A stretch of 64,000 nt of DNA from positions 124,001 through 188,000 of the forward strand of contig NZ_JASEEQ010000006.1 of assembly GCF_030019515.1 (NCBI RefSeq), given 5' to 3'. Below are positions 40,935 through 52,034 of this stretch, one piece after another (the first letter of the stretch is position 1; each line of letters opens with the position of its first letter). A program made the position numbers and the translations under genes. This DNA comes from Nocardioides sp. GTDB taxonomy: Bacteria > Actinomycetota > Actinomycetes > Propionibacteriales > Nocardioidaceae. Under the pieces are notes generated by a model. The model worked only from the letters and a program-made list of their open reading frames with translations, had not been told where the DNA came from and ran no database searches.

Positions 40935-41648
40935 TCAGTGCTTGAGCGGGAGCGAGGGCGTCGGGCTCTCCGGGCTGGTCGTCGGGGCCGCGGGCTCGAC
41001 GACCTGGAGCACGCCGCAGGTCACCGGGTCGGTGGCCTCGGCGGGCAGCGACGGGTCGAGCTCGCTGCGGCCGGCGCCGAAGTCGTACTTGCCGTTGCCG
41101 TTGTAGTCGATGCCGTGGATCACGAGCACCGCCTTGCCGTGCCGGATCGCGCGGGCCACTCGCTTGGAGACCTCGATGCCGTCGCGGTTGTAGTGGATCT
41201 GGCCCTTCTTCGCCAGCGGGTAGCGCTGGACGGCCAGCGTGCTCTTCGGCGAGGTGTCGCCCTTGGTGGTCAGCGACACCTTGACCGGACCGTAGGCCGG
41301 CTGGCCCTCGGCGGTGCTGAGCCGGTGGTCGGCGTTGTCGTCGTCGCGCACGCTCGGGCACTCCTGACGGGCCTGGGCGCCGAAGTGGATGTGCTCCGCG
41401 TGCGGCATCCCCTTGAGGAGGTGCCGTGCGTCCAGGTCGACCGCGAGCCGGCGGCCGTCCACGACGACGTGCGCGTCACCGGTGACCCCGCTGTTGTTCA
41501 GCGGGATGAGCCGGCCGTGCGTCGTCGTACCGCCGTCGGCAGCAGATGGTGCCGCGTCCGAGGCGACGACCGAGGCGCCGACGATGCCGGCGGTGGTGAT
41601 GAGCGCGCTGGCCGCGACCGCGACCTTCTTCCCGGTGGTGAGTCTCAT
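40935..41648 (-). CDS. Secreted CHRD/Cu-Zn SOD-like protein
   Basis: The 237-aa protein has a signal peptide (KKVAVAASALITTAGIVGASVVASDA) and a compact domain. Elements include HVVVDGRRLAVDLDARHLLKG, PHAEHIHFGAQARQECPSV, IHYNRDGIEV and KAVLVIHGIDYNGNGKYDF. These are CHRD-like beta segments. The D-x-N-x-N-G-x-Y run resembles a calcium-binding loop. The C-terminus is Pro/Ser/Thr-rich. GGGAGAG lies before ATG 41648. Function is unknown; the His-rich stretch could bind metal. Confidence 0.7.
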   Translation of the reverse strand: MRLTTGKKVAVAASALITTAGIVGASVVASDAAPSAADGGTTTHGRLIPLNNSGVTGDAHVVVDGRRLAVDLDARHLLKGMPHAEHIHFGAQARQECPSVRDDDNADHRLSTAEGQPAYGPVKVSLTTKGDTSPKSTLAVQRYPLAKKGQIHYNRDGIEVSKRVARAIRHGKAVLVIHGIDYNGNGKYDFGAGRSELDPSLPAEATDPVTCGVLQVVEPAAPTTSPESPTPSLPLKH

Positions 41649-41799
41649 GGGGCTCTCCCTGTCTCGCTCCCGAGGAAGCGTGTGGGTGGGTGCTTGCTCC
41701 GGAGGTTCGACGCTGCCGCGCCCCCGGATGGCTCCCGTCTCACCAGTCGGGATGCCGCGACCTGGACGCTTCGTCCGCGGGCTGTGCCATGGTGGCCGG

Positions 41800-42216
41800 G
41801 TGGACCAGAGGATCAGCTTCATCACGTTGGCCACGCGCGACCTGGACGCGAGCCGCAGGTTCTACGTCGACGGCCTCGGCTGGACCGCCGCGCTGGACGT
41901 CCCCGGCGAGGTGCTGATGCTCCAGGTCGGCGAGCACGTCGTGTTCTCGCTCTGGGTCGACACCGCCTTCGAGCAGGAGGTCGGCCCGATCACTCGCGGA
42001 CCGGGTGTCGCCCCGCTGACGCTCTCCCACAACGTCGCCACCCGCGAAGAGGTCGACGCCGTGCTGGCGACCGCGCGGGCGGCCGGCGCCGACCCGGTGC
42101 ACGACGCGGTCGAGCGCGACTGGGGCGGCTACACCGGTTACTTCGGCGACCCCGACGGATACCGCTGGGAGATCGCCTTCAACCCCGGACCGATCGGAGA
42201 GGTGGTGCTCCCATGA
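41800..42216 (+). CDS. VOC-family (glyoxalase-like) protein
   Basis: This is a 138-aa single VOC domain: an N-terminal strand ISFITLATRDLDASRRFYVDGLGW and a C-terminal Gly-rich turn FGDPDGYRWEIAFNP with a conserved metal-ligand Glu. It starts at GTG 41800; the upstream region would add 137 residues of low-quality sequence. It overlaps the next gene by 4 nt, which itself ends in a second VOC domain, so the pair may act together. The substrate is not known. Confidence 0.8.
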   Translation: MDQRISFITLATRDLDASRRFYVDGLGWTAALDVPGEVLMLQVGEHVVFSLWVDTAFEQEVGPITRGPGVAPLTLSHNVATREEVDAVLATARAAGADPVHDAVERDWGGYTGYFGDPDGYRWEIAFNPGPIGEVVLP

Positions 42217-42902
42217 CCGACAGCACGAGCGACCCGAAGCAGGTGCTGAGGTTCCCCCAGGTGCAGGCCGAGGGCCTCGACGACTGGCGGTTCTTCCTGA
42301 TGAAGCTGCACGCCCGGTTCAGGACCGGCAGCTTCACCAAGGGGCTCGAGCTGGTCACCCGGATCACCGAGGCGGCCGAGGCGGCCAACCACCACCCCGA
42401 CGTGGTGCTGACCTACCCCCAGGTCGACGTCGACCTCCAGAGCCACGACGTGCACGGCGTCACCAGCCGCGACGTCGACCTGGCCCGGCGGATCTCCGAG
42501 ATCGCCGCCGAGCTCGGCATCGAGGCGGCGCCCCGCGACGTCTCCACCCTCGAGCTCGCTCTCGACGTCCCGGACGCCGCGGCGGTCAAGCCGTTCTGGC
42601 GGGCCGTGCTCGGCTACCAGGACAACCAGGACTGGCCGGAGATCAGGGACCCCGGCGGGCGCAACAACACCCTGTGGTTCCAGGAGGCTCCCGGCGCGAC
42701 CGGCGAGGTCCAGCAGCGCTTCCACCTCGACATCGTGGTGCCGCGCGACGTGGCCGAGGAGCGGGTGGTCGCGGCCGTCGAGGCCGGCGGCACGCTGGTC
42801 AGCGAGGACGAGGTGCCGGCGTTCTGGGTGCTCGCCGACCCCCACGGCAACAAGGTCTGCGTCTGCACCGCCGATGGGCGGGAGCCGGCCGGCCAAGAAT
42901 GA
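42213..42902 (+). CDS. Pterin-4a-carbinolamine dehydratase fused to a VOC domain
   Basis: The 229-aa protein has an N-terminal PCD/DCoH domain (to about residue 105) with the core NHHPDVVLTYPQVDV and SHDVHGVTSRDVDLA. A second domain starts at STLELALDVPDAAAVKPFW and holds NNTLWFQEAP and VLADPHGNKVC, which is a VOC fold. PCD enzymes regenerate tetrahydrobiopterin or support molybdopterin and folate chemistry. The fusion suggests linked ring chemistry, but no aromatic hydroxylase is nearby. ATG 42213 overlaps the preceding VOC gene by 4 nt. Confidence 0.85.
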   Translation: MTDSTSDPKQVLRFPQVQAEGLDDWRFFLMKLHARFRTGSFTKGLELVTRITEAAEAANHHPDVVLTYPQVDVDLQSHDVHGVTSRDVDLARRISEIAAELGIEAAPRDVSTLELALDVPDAAAVKPFWRAVLGYQDNQDWPEIRDPGGRNNTLWFQEAPGATGEVQQRFHLDIVVPRDVAEERVVAAVEAGGTLVSEDEVPAFWVLADPHGNKVCVCTADGREPAGQE

Positions 42903-42989
42903 ACCGGGGAGTGAGACCGCTGTCCCGCATGCTGGGACGCGTGTCACACTCGGATGCGGGCGGGAGGCCGGTGCCGCTAGCGTGGGGCC

Positions 42990-43031
42990 ATGCGCAACGG
43001 CATTCTGGTACGCACGCGACGTGTGGGCTGA
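42990..43031 (+). CDS. ilv leader peptide (attenuation)
   Basis: A 13-codon reading frame (MRNGILVRTRRVG) lies 106 nt before ilvB. It carries adjacent Ile-Leu-Val codons, the three end products of the pathway, and closely resembles the leader peptides of actinomycete ilvB operons (an Arg-rich ILV core ending in RVG). Ribosome stalling at ILV would control the hairpins that follow. Confidence 0.88.
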   Translation: MRNGILVRTRRVG

Positions 43032-43057
43032 GTCGACTCGACAGCAGCGCACACGTC
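43018..43057 (+). promoter_or_regulatory. Pause/anti-terminator hairpin of the ilv attenuator
   Basis: Arms gacgtgtg (43018-43025) and cacacgtc (43050-43057) form an 8-bp stem whose 5' arm overlaps the end of the leader peptide. A stalled ribosome at the ILV codons would alter this structure. Confidence 0.6.
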
Positions 43058-43058
43058 A

Positions 43059-43092
43059 CCCCTCGCCGCCCACCCGGGCCGAGGGGTTTTTT
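43059..43092 (+). terminator. Attenuator terminator upstream of ilvB
   Basis: The stem cccctcg/cgagggg plus inner pairs is followed by six T residues (43087-43092), a classical intrinsic terminator. It ends 44 nt before the ilvB start. Confidence 0.85.
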
Positions 43093-43136
43093 GTTGGGCA
43101 GGGCACGGCACCAGGTAGCGAGACGGGAACACAACG

Positions 43137-46518
<3,382 letters not shown>

Positions 46519-46533
46519 CCCGCGTGAAACTGC

Positions 46534-46570
46534 ACGTTGGCCCGCCCGAGACTCTCGGGCGGGCCAACGT
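46534..46570 (+). terminator. Strong hairpin after ilvC
   Basis: Perfect 18-bp arms (46534-46551 and 46553-46570, acgttggcccgcccgaga and its complement) flank one base. It lies 15 nt after the ilvC stop; only a short weak T-run follows. Confidence 0.8.
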
Positions 46571-46593
46571 CATTTGTCGGTATCTGGTTCATA

Positions 46594-46629
46594 TATAGAT
46601 GACCATTTGGATATGGTAGATTCGCAGGC
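46594..46629 (+). promoter_or_regulatory. AT-rich promoter, probably leaderless
   Basis: The stretch 46581-46622 is strikingly AT-rich against its surroundings. A TANNNT -10 (TAGATT, 46617-46622) ends 7 nt before the GTG at 46630, the spacing expected for a leaderless transcript. An accat/atggt inverted repeat overlaps it. No clear -35 is present. Confidence 0.5.
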
Positions 46630-47100
46630 GTGGCACCCTCGGGGGGCGAGGCCTTCGACCCTGCCGACGTGGTCGGCAGGGCGTTGGTCGACGCGGCCGT
46701 GGCCGCGCACGACGCGCAGCTGATCGAGGCGGGGCTGCGGGTCTACCGACGGGTGAGCCGCCCTGTGGACGAGGTGGTGCGGGCCGCGGGGGCCGTGCTG
46801 GCGGCCTTCCCGAGCCAGGTCCTGCGCCCGGGCCCGCGGCGCGAGTGCCTGGTCGTGGTGGTGCCCGACTCGATCCTGGTGGCGTGGCCGGGTGGCGCGC
46901 TCCAGGCCGACGAGGGGGCGCTCGTGGTCGAGAAGAGCCGGCTCGTCCGCGTCGAGATCGCCCTGGCGCACCCCGCGTTCCCCTTCCCGCTGGTCGCCAC
47001 CGTCGAGGGCGCCTTCGGCCTGTGCAGCGTCGGTCTGCCGCGGGGGGCGACGGTGTTCGGCGTCCGGATGCGCGAGGCCGTGGAGACGGGCCTGGCCTGA
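46630..47100 (+). CDS. Hypothetical protein, unknown fold
   Basis: The 156-aa protein has a helical N-terminal half (VVGRALVDAAVAAHDAQLIEAGLRVYRRV). The second half is beta-rich (ECLVVVVPDSILVAWPGGAL, LVRVEIALAHPAFPFPLVATVEG), which resembles a small membrane-associated PH-like barrel. It has no signal peptide. I do not recognise the family. It is transcribed from its own AT-rich promoter and is followed by a convergent gene 8 nt after its stop. Confidence 0.65.
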   Translation: MAPSGGEAFDPADVVGRALVDAAVAAHDAQLIEAGLRVYRRVSRPVDEVVRAAGAVLAAFPSQVLRPGPRRECLVVVVPDSILVAWPGGALQADEGALVVEKSRLVRVEIALAHPAFPFPLVATVEGAFGLCSVGLPRGATVFGVRMREAVETGLA

Positions 47101-47108
47101 CCGCTCGC

Positions 47109-47453
47109 TCAGGTCGGCTCCGGCAGTGCCGAGCGCAGGCGCGCCGCGCTCTCCTCGCTCAGCACCAGAGGAGTGCGCGCGCGCTCGCTCTCGGCGATGA
47201 CCAACCAGGTCGGGGCGCCGGGAGGTAGGTCGCGGATCCGCTGCACGACCACCTCGCCGGCCTGTGCGAGATAGCCGAGCCGCCCGGGCTCGACCCGGCC
47301 GAGCACGACCGGGACCACGGTGCCGTCGTCCTGGTGTCGACGATCTTCGGGATGGTCCTGCTCACGGTGTGAGCGGGTGCACCAGGGCGGGCACGGCGCA
47401 GTGAGCCAGGTCGGCGCGTGAGCCGGGTCGTGCTGACCGTGCCTGCTGCCCAT
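47109..47453 (-). CDS. DUF6907-like small Cys/His protein
   Basis: The 114-aa protein has the motif CPPWCTRSH with a following HPEDRRHQDDGTVVPVVL, then a C-terminal strand and helix (WLVIAESERARTPLVLSEESAARL). This Cys/His spacing with HPED matches the small DUF6907 proteins common in actinomycete chromosomes and mobile elements. ATG 47453 has GGGAG 6 nt upstream; ATG 47459 is the alternative. Its role is unknown. It is divergent from an XRE regulator gene, which may control it. Confidence 0.65.
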   Translation of the reverse strand: MGSRHGQHDPAHAPTWLTAPCPPWCTRSHREQDHPEDRRHQDDGTVVPVVLGRVEPGRLGYLAQAGEVVVQRIRDLPPGAPTWLVIAESERARTPLVLSEESAARLRSALPEPT

Positions 47454-47565
47454 CTGCATCTCCCGCCGGGACTCGTGCGTGGTCCGTGACGCTAGACGGC
47501 CCGACCGACACGGGGCGCGCCGCGAGCACCGCTGTCCACAGGCGACCTGGGCGGGTGCGGAATCC

Positions 47566-47577
47566 CATACTGGTATG
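47566..47577. promoter_or_regulatory. Palindrome over the XRE start codon
   Basis: The perfect dyad catac-tg-gtatg ends on the ATG of the XRE-family gene (47575). It is a candidate autoregulatory operator, short but conspicuous in GC-rich DNA. Confidence 0.4.
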
Positions 47578-47895
47578 ACCATCTTGGCTCTGTCGACCCG
47601 CGAGGCTGTCCTCGTGGCACGCCGTCGATCGTCCGAGGTCACGTGGGAGTCCTTCGCTCGCGAGCTGGGGCACAACCTGCTCCGTGCGCGTGAGGCCACC
47701 GGGCTCAGCCAGGAGCGGGTGGCGCACGCCGCGGGCATCGCGTCGTACACCTATCAGAAGTTCGAGAAGGGCGAGTCCCGTCCGGGGATGCCGATGAACC
47801 CGCGCCTGACGACGCTGGTCGCGCTGAGCCAGGTCCTGGGCGTCCCGATCGAGGAGCTCCTGCCGCCGGACCGCCCACGCCTCGCCGGCGGCTGA
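47575..47895 (+). CDS. XRE-family helix-turn-helix regulator
   Basis: The 106-aa protein has a Cro/C1-type HTH (LGHNLLRAREATGLSQERVAHAAGIASYTYQKFEKGESRP, about residues 31-70) and a short C-terminal helix ending GVPIEELLPPDRP. The N-terminal 25 residues are poorly conserved, so GTG starts downstream are possible. It is small and lacks a ligand domain. It stands opposite the DUF6907-like gene and may control it. Confidence 0.85.
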   Translation: MTILALSTREAVLVARRRSSEVTWESFARELGHNLLRAREATGLSQERVAHAAGIASYTYQKFEKGESRPGMPMNPRLTTLVALSQVLGVPIEELLPPDRPRLAGG

Positions 47896-47940
47896 AGACC
47901 GCTCGGGAATCCCGCGACGTCGTTGCGCGTTCAACCAGAC

Positions 47941-48648
47941 ATGCGCATCGAGATCTGGAGCGACGTCGTCTGTCCGTGGTGCTACGTCGGGAAGCGGCGC
48001 CTGGAGACCGCCCTGGCGGGCTTCGAGCACGCCGACGAGGTCGAGGTCGTGTACCGGTCCTTCGAGCTCGACCCGAGCGCCCCGCGGCACGGGCACGAGC
48101 TCAGCACGCCCGTCATCGCCCGCAAGTACGGCCGCAGCGAGGCCGAGATGCGCCAGATGCAGCAGCAGCTGATCGACCTGGCCGCCGAGGAGGGCTTGGC
48201 GTTCAAGCTCTTCGAGACCGTGCACACCAACACCGTCGACGCGCACCGGGTCCTGCACCTCGCCCTCGACACCGGGGGAGCGGCGCTCCAGCGGGAGCTG
48301 AAGGAGGCGCTGCTCGCGGCGTACTTCCTCGACGCGCGCAACGTCGGCGACCACGACGTGCTCACCGAGGTCGCCGTCGCGGCCGGGCTGGACGAGACGC
48401 GCGTGCGCGAGGTGCTCGCCGGGACCGAGTACGCCGACGCCGTCGAGGCCGACATCGCCCAGGCTCGGGCGTACGGCGCGACCGGTGTGCCGTTCTTCGT
48501 CGTCGACCAGAAGTACGGCGTCTCCGGTGCCCAGCCGGCCGGCGTGTTCAGCCAGGTCCTCGAGCAGGCCTGGACCGCGTCCCACCCGGTGCTGCAGACC
48601 GTCGGCGGCGACGCCGAGGCGTGCGGCCCGGACGGCTGTTCGATCTAA
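47941..48648 (+). CDS. DsbA-family (FrnE-like) thiol oxidoreductase
   Basis: The 235-aa protein has a thioredoxin fold with a helical insert and begins IEIWSDVVCPWCYVGKRRLE, giving a CPWC active site near residues 11-14. Cis-Pro is in GATGVPFFVVDQKYGVSGAQP near residue 190. FrnE proteins are cytoplasmic and involved in oxidative or radiation stress. ATG 47941 is preferred over a TTG 18 nt upstream. Its TAA stop forms the first bases of the iron box of the next operon. Confidence 0.93.
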   Translation: MRIEIWSDVVCPWCYVGKRRLETALAGFEHADEVEVVYRSFELDPSAPRHGHELSTPVIARKYGRSEAEMRQMQQQLIDLAAEEGLAFKLFETVHTNTVDAHRVLHLALDTGGAALQRELKEALLAAYFLDARNVGDHDVLTEVAVAAGLDETRVREVLAGTEYADAVEADIAQARAYGATGVPFFVVDQKYGVSGAQPAGVFSQVLEQAWTASHPVLQTVGGDAEACGPDGCSI

Positions 48649-48688
48649 GGTTAGGCAAACCTAATCTGAGAGCGTACGATCGGGCTTC
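48646..48688 (+). promoter_or_regulatory. DtxR/IdeR-type iron box and leaderless promoter of efeUOB
   Basis: The box taaggttaggcaaacctaa (48646-48664) matches the IdeR/DtxR consensus at 17 of 19 positions. Downstream, a TTAGGC -35 (48651-48656) lies within the box and a TACGAT -10 (48675-48680) follows at 18 nt spacing. The -10 ends 8 nt before GTG 48689, consistent with a leaderless start. Iron-loaded repressor would block the -35. Confidence 0.88.
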
Positions 48689-49573
48689 GTGTTCGCGAAC
48701 TACCTGATCGGCCTGCGTGAGGGCCTCGAGGCGGCGCTGGTCGTCAGCATCCTGGTCGCCTACCTGGTCAAGTCCGAGCGTCGTGGGCTGCTGCCCCGGG
48801 TCTGGGCGGGCGTCGTGCTCGCCGTCGCGGTCTCGCTGGCCTTCGGCTTCGCGCTGTTCTACGGCCCGCGCGGCCTGACCTTCGAGGCCCAGGAGGCGAT
48901 CGGCGGCACCCTGTCGATCGTGGCCGTCGGCCTGGTCACCTGGATGATCTTCTGGATGGCCCGCGCCGCGCGCACGCTCAGCGGCGAGCTGCGTGGCCAG
49001 ATCGACAAGGCCGCCGACGGCGGCTGGTTCGCGCTCGCCCTGGTCGCCGTGCTCGCGGTCGGCCGCGAGGGCCTCGAGACCGCGCTCTTCCTCTGGTCCG
49101 CGACCGAGGCGGTCACCCGGGACAGCAACGCCACCTGGCAGCCGCTGCTGGGCGCCGGGCTCGGCATCGCGACCGCCGTCGCGCTGGGCTACCTGCTCTA
49201 CCGCGGCGCGATCTCGATCAACCTGAGCCGGTTCTTCGCCTGGACCGGCGGCTTCCTGATCGTGGTGGCCGCCGGCGTCCTGTCCTACGGCGTCCACGAC
49301 CTGCAGGAGGCCGGCATCCTGCCCGGCCTGCACACCGTCGCCTGGGACGTGTCCGGGGTGATCGACCCCTCGACCTGGTACGCCGCGCTCCTCAAGGGCG
49401 TCTTCAACTTCTCCCCGGTCACCACCGTGCTCGAGGCCGCCGTCTGGACGCTGTACGTCGTCCCCACGATGGCGCTGTTCGTGCGCGGCGTCCGCCGCCG
49501 CAGCGCCGCGGCCCCGGCCGCCACGACCGCCCCGGCCACCGACCCCGCTCCGGCCGCCCCTGTCAGCCGCTGA
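48689..49573 (+). CDS. efeU: Iron permease EfeU (FTR1 family)
   Basis: The 294-aa membrane protein has about seven spans and both REGLE iron-binding motifs: LREGLEAALVVSILV at residues 9-23 and GREGLETALFLW near residue 128. It imports ferrous/ferric iron together with EfeO and EfeB. The C-terminus is an Ala/Pro/Thr tail. The GTG start is probably leaderless, directly downstream of the iron box. It is followed 23 nt later by efeO. Confidence 0.95.
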   Translation: MFANYLIGLREGLEAALVVSILVAYLVKSERRGLLPRVWAGVVLAVAVSLAFGFALFYGPRGLTFEAQEAIGGTLSIVAVGLVTWMIFWMARAARTLSGELRGQIDKAADGGWFALALVAVLAVGREGLETALFLWSATEAVTRDSNATWQPLLGAGLGIATAVALGYLLYRGAISINLSRFFAWTGGFLIVVAAGVLSYGVHDLQEAGILPGLHTVAWDVSGVIDPSTWYAALLKGVFNFSPVTTVLEAAVWTLYVVPTMALFVRGVRRRSAAAPAATTAPATDPAPAAPVSR

Positions 49574-49596
49574 CCCGCGAAGGACCCTCCACCCCG

Positions 49597-50772
49597 ATGC
49601 GCACCCCTGTTCTCGTGGCCGCCCTGCTGCTCGCCACGCCCCTGGTCGCCGCCTGCACCGAGAACGCCCCCGGCGACGCCGGCGGCTCGGGCGGCTCCGT
49701 TGACGGCCGCACCATCACGGTGACCTCCACCGCGGACGGCTGCGAGCTGTCCACCGCACAGGCACCGGCCGGCCACCTCACCTTCGACGTCACCAACGAC
49801 GGCTCGCAGGTCACCGAGTTCTACCTCCTCGGCGAGGACGGGCTGCGGATCGTCGGCGAGGTCGAGAACATCGGCCCGGAGCTGTCCCGCCAGCTCGTCG
49901 TGAACGCCCCTGCCGGCTCCTACGTCACCGCCTGCAAGCCGGGCATGAAGGGCGACGGCATCCGCAGCGACTTCACGGTCACCGAGTCCGCCGCCGCCCC
50001 GAGCGTCTCGGCCGACGACCAGCAGCTGGTCGGCACCGCCCTGGACAACTACCGCGCCTACGTGCAGGACCAGTCCGACCAGCTGGTCGCCAGGACCCGC
50101 GACTTCGTGCAGCTCTACCGAGCCGGCGACGACGACCGGGCCCGGGCGGTCTACCCCGAGGCGCGCACCCACTGGGAGCGGATCGAGACCGTCGCCGAGT
50201 CCTTCGGCGACCTCGACCCCAAGATGGACGCCCGCGAGGCGGACCTCGAGCCCGGCCAGAAGTGGACCGGCTGGCACCGGATCGAGAAGGACCTCTGGCC
50301 GGCCGAGGCCGAGGACTACACGCCGCTGACGACCAAGCAGCGCGCGGCGTACGCCGACGACCTGATGCGCAACACCGAGATCCTCGACGGCCGGGTGCAG
50401 AAGCTGAGCTACACCGTCGACCAGATCGCCAACGGCTCGCGCGGCCTGCTCGAGGAGGTCGCCACCGGCAAGGTGACCGGCGAGGAGGAGGCCTGGTCGC
50501 ACACCGACCTGTGGGACTTCCAGGCCAACGTCGACGGCGCCCGCGTGGCGTTCGAGGGCGTGCAGCCGATCGTCGAGCAGCACGACCCCGATCTCGCGAC
50601 GGCCCTCACGACCCGGTTCGCCGAGCTCCAGAAGCTCCTCGACGCACAGCGCACCGCCACCGGCTTCACGTTCTACGACGACCTGACCCAGGACCACGTC
50701 CAGGCGCTGGCGAACGCCGTCAACGCGCTCGCCGAGCCGCTGTCCCGGCTCACCGCGGCGGTGCTCCCCTGA
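49597..50772 (+). CDS. efeO: EfeO iron-binding lipoprotein
   Basis: The 391-aa exported protein has a lipobox (LVAACTE) and an N-terminal cupredoxin-like domain (DGRTITVTSTADGCELS to about residue 130). A C-terminal imelysin/M75-like domain with HWERIE near residue 191 and HTDLWDFQAN near 307 follows. EfeO binds iron outside and delivers it to EfeU. The stop overlaps the presumed start of efeB. Confidence 0.94.
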   Translation: MRTPVLVAALLLATPLVAACTENAPGDAGGSGGSVDGRTITVTSTADGCELSTAQAPAGHLTFDVTNDGSQVTEFYLLGEDGLRIVGEVENIGPELSRQLVVNAPAGSYVTACKPGMKGDGIRSDFTVTESAAAPSVSADDQQLVGTALDNYRAYVQDQSDQLVARTRDFVQLYRAGDDDRARAVYPEARTHWERIETVAESFGDLDPKMDAREADLEPGQKWTGWHRIEKDLWPAEAEDYTPLTTKQRAAYADDLMRNTEILDGRVQKLSYTVDQIANGSRGLLEEVATGKVTGEEEAWSHTDLWDFQANVDGARVAFEGVQPIVEQHDPDLATALTTRFAELQKLLDAQRTATGFTFYDDLTQDHVQALANAVNALAEPLSRLTAAVLP

Positions 50773-52034
50773 GCGAGCACGCCGTCTCCCGACGGGTCCT
50801 GGTCGGCGGCGGCGTCGCCGCGGCCGGGCTGGCGGCGGGTGCCTTCGGCGCCGGCCGGGCGACCGTGGCCGACGCCGTGCCCACAGCCCGGGCCCGCGAC
50901 GCGTTCGCGTTCCGCGGCGCGCACCAGGCCGGCATCGTCACCCCGGCCCAGGACCGCCTGCACTTCGCGGCCTTCGACGTCATCACGGGCTCCCGCGCGC
51001 AGCTGATCGCCCTGCTCGAGGCCTGGACCGCGGCCGCCGACCGGATGACCCGCGGCCTGCCCGCCGGCGAGGTCGGCCCCACCGAGGGCGCGAGCTCGCT
51101 GCCGCCCGACGACACCGGCGAGGCGATCGGGCTCCCCGTCAGTGGCCTCACCATCACCTTCGGGTTCGGACCGAGCCTGTTCCGCGACGACCGAGGTCGC
51201 GACCGGTTCGGACTGGCCGACCGGCAGCCGACGGCGCTGCGTACGTTGCCGCACTTCCCGGGCGACCTGCTCGACCCGGAGCGCTCGTACGGCGACCTGT
51301 GCGTGCAGGCCTGCGCCGACGACCCACAGGTGGCGGTGCACGCGATCCGCAACCTCGCGCGGATCGGCTTCGGCACCGTCGCGGTGCGCTGGTCCCAGCT
51401 CGGGTTCGGCCGCACCTCCACGACCTCCACCTCGCAGTCCACGCCGCGCAACCTGTTCGGCTTCAAGGACGGCACCGCCAACGTCAAGGCCGAGGAGACC
51501 GACGCCGTGGCCGAGCACGTCTGGGTCGGGGAGGACGACGACCCGCAGGCGGGCTGGCTCGCAGGCGGCTCCTACCTGGTCACCCGGCGGATCAACATGA
51601 CCATCGAGGTCTGGGACCGCCAGCCGCTCGGCGACCAGGAGGCCTTCATCGGCCGCACCAAGGACAGCGGCGCGCCCCTCTCGGGCGGCGACGAGCTCAG
51701 CGAGCCCGACTTCACGATGCCCGGCAGCGACGGCCCGGTCATCCCGCGCGACTCCCACGTCCGGGTGGTGCACCCCGACTTCAACCACGGCGCGCGGATG
51801 CTGCGCCGCGGCTACAACTTCGTCGACGGCACCGACGCGCTCGGCGGCCTGAACGCCGGCCTGTTCTTCATCGCGTTCGTGCGTGACCCGGACACCCACT
51901 TCATCCCCATCCAGAACAGGATGGCGAGGTCCGACGCGATGATGGAGTACCTCAAGGTCACCGGCTCCGCCCTGTTCGCGGCGCCCCCCGGCGCCGCCGC
52001 CGGGGAGTACGTCGGGCAGGCGCTGTTCAGCTGA
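50769..52034 (+). CDS. efeB: EfeB, Tat-exported Dyp-type peroxidase
   Basis: The 421-aa heme peroxidase oxidises iron or extracts it from heme in the EfeUOB system. The Tat signal SRRVLVGGGVAAAGLAAGAFGA lies at the N-terminus, and the catalytic GxxDG-type Asp is in NLFGFKDGTANV near residue 235. The proximal His is in DSHVRVVHPDFNHG near 335. In this frame the only start that keeps the Tat signal is CTG 50769, which overlaps the efeO stop (CTGA); the next standard start is GTG 50865, which would remove the signal. The start is therefore uncertain. Confidence 0.9.
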   Translation: MSEHAVSRRVLVGGGVAAAGLAAGAFGAGRATVADAVPTARARDAFAFRGAHQAGIVTPAQDRLHFAAFDVITGSRAQLIALLEAWTAAADRMTRGLPAGEVGPTEGASSLPPDDTGEAIGLPVSGLTITFGFGPSLFRDDRGRDRFGLADRQPTALRTLPHFPGDLLDPERSYGDLCVQACADDPQVAVHAIRNLARIGFGTVAVRWSQLGFGRTSTTSTSQSTPRNLFGFKDGTANVKAEETDAVAEHVWVGEDDDPQAGWLAGGSYLVTRRINMTIEVWDRQPLGDQEAFIGRTKDSGAPLSGGDELSEPDFTMPGSDGPVIPRDSHVRVVHPDFNHGARMLRRGYNFVDGTDALGGLNAGLFFIAFVRDPDTHFIPIQNRMARSDAMMEYLKVTGSALFAAPPGAAAGEYVGQALFS

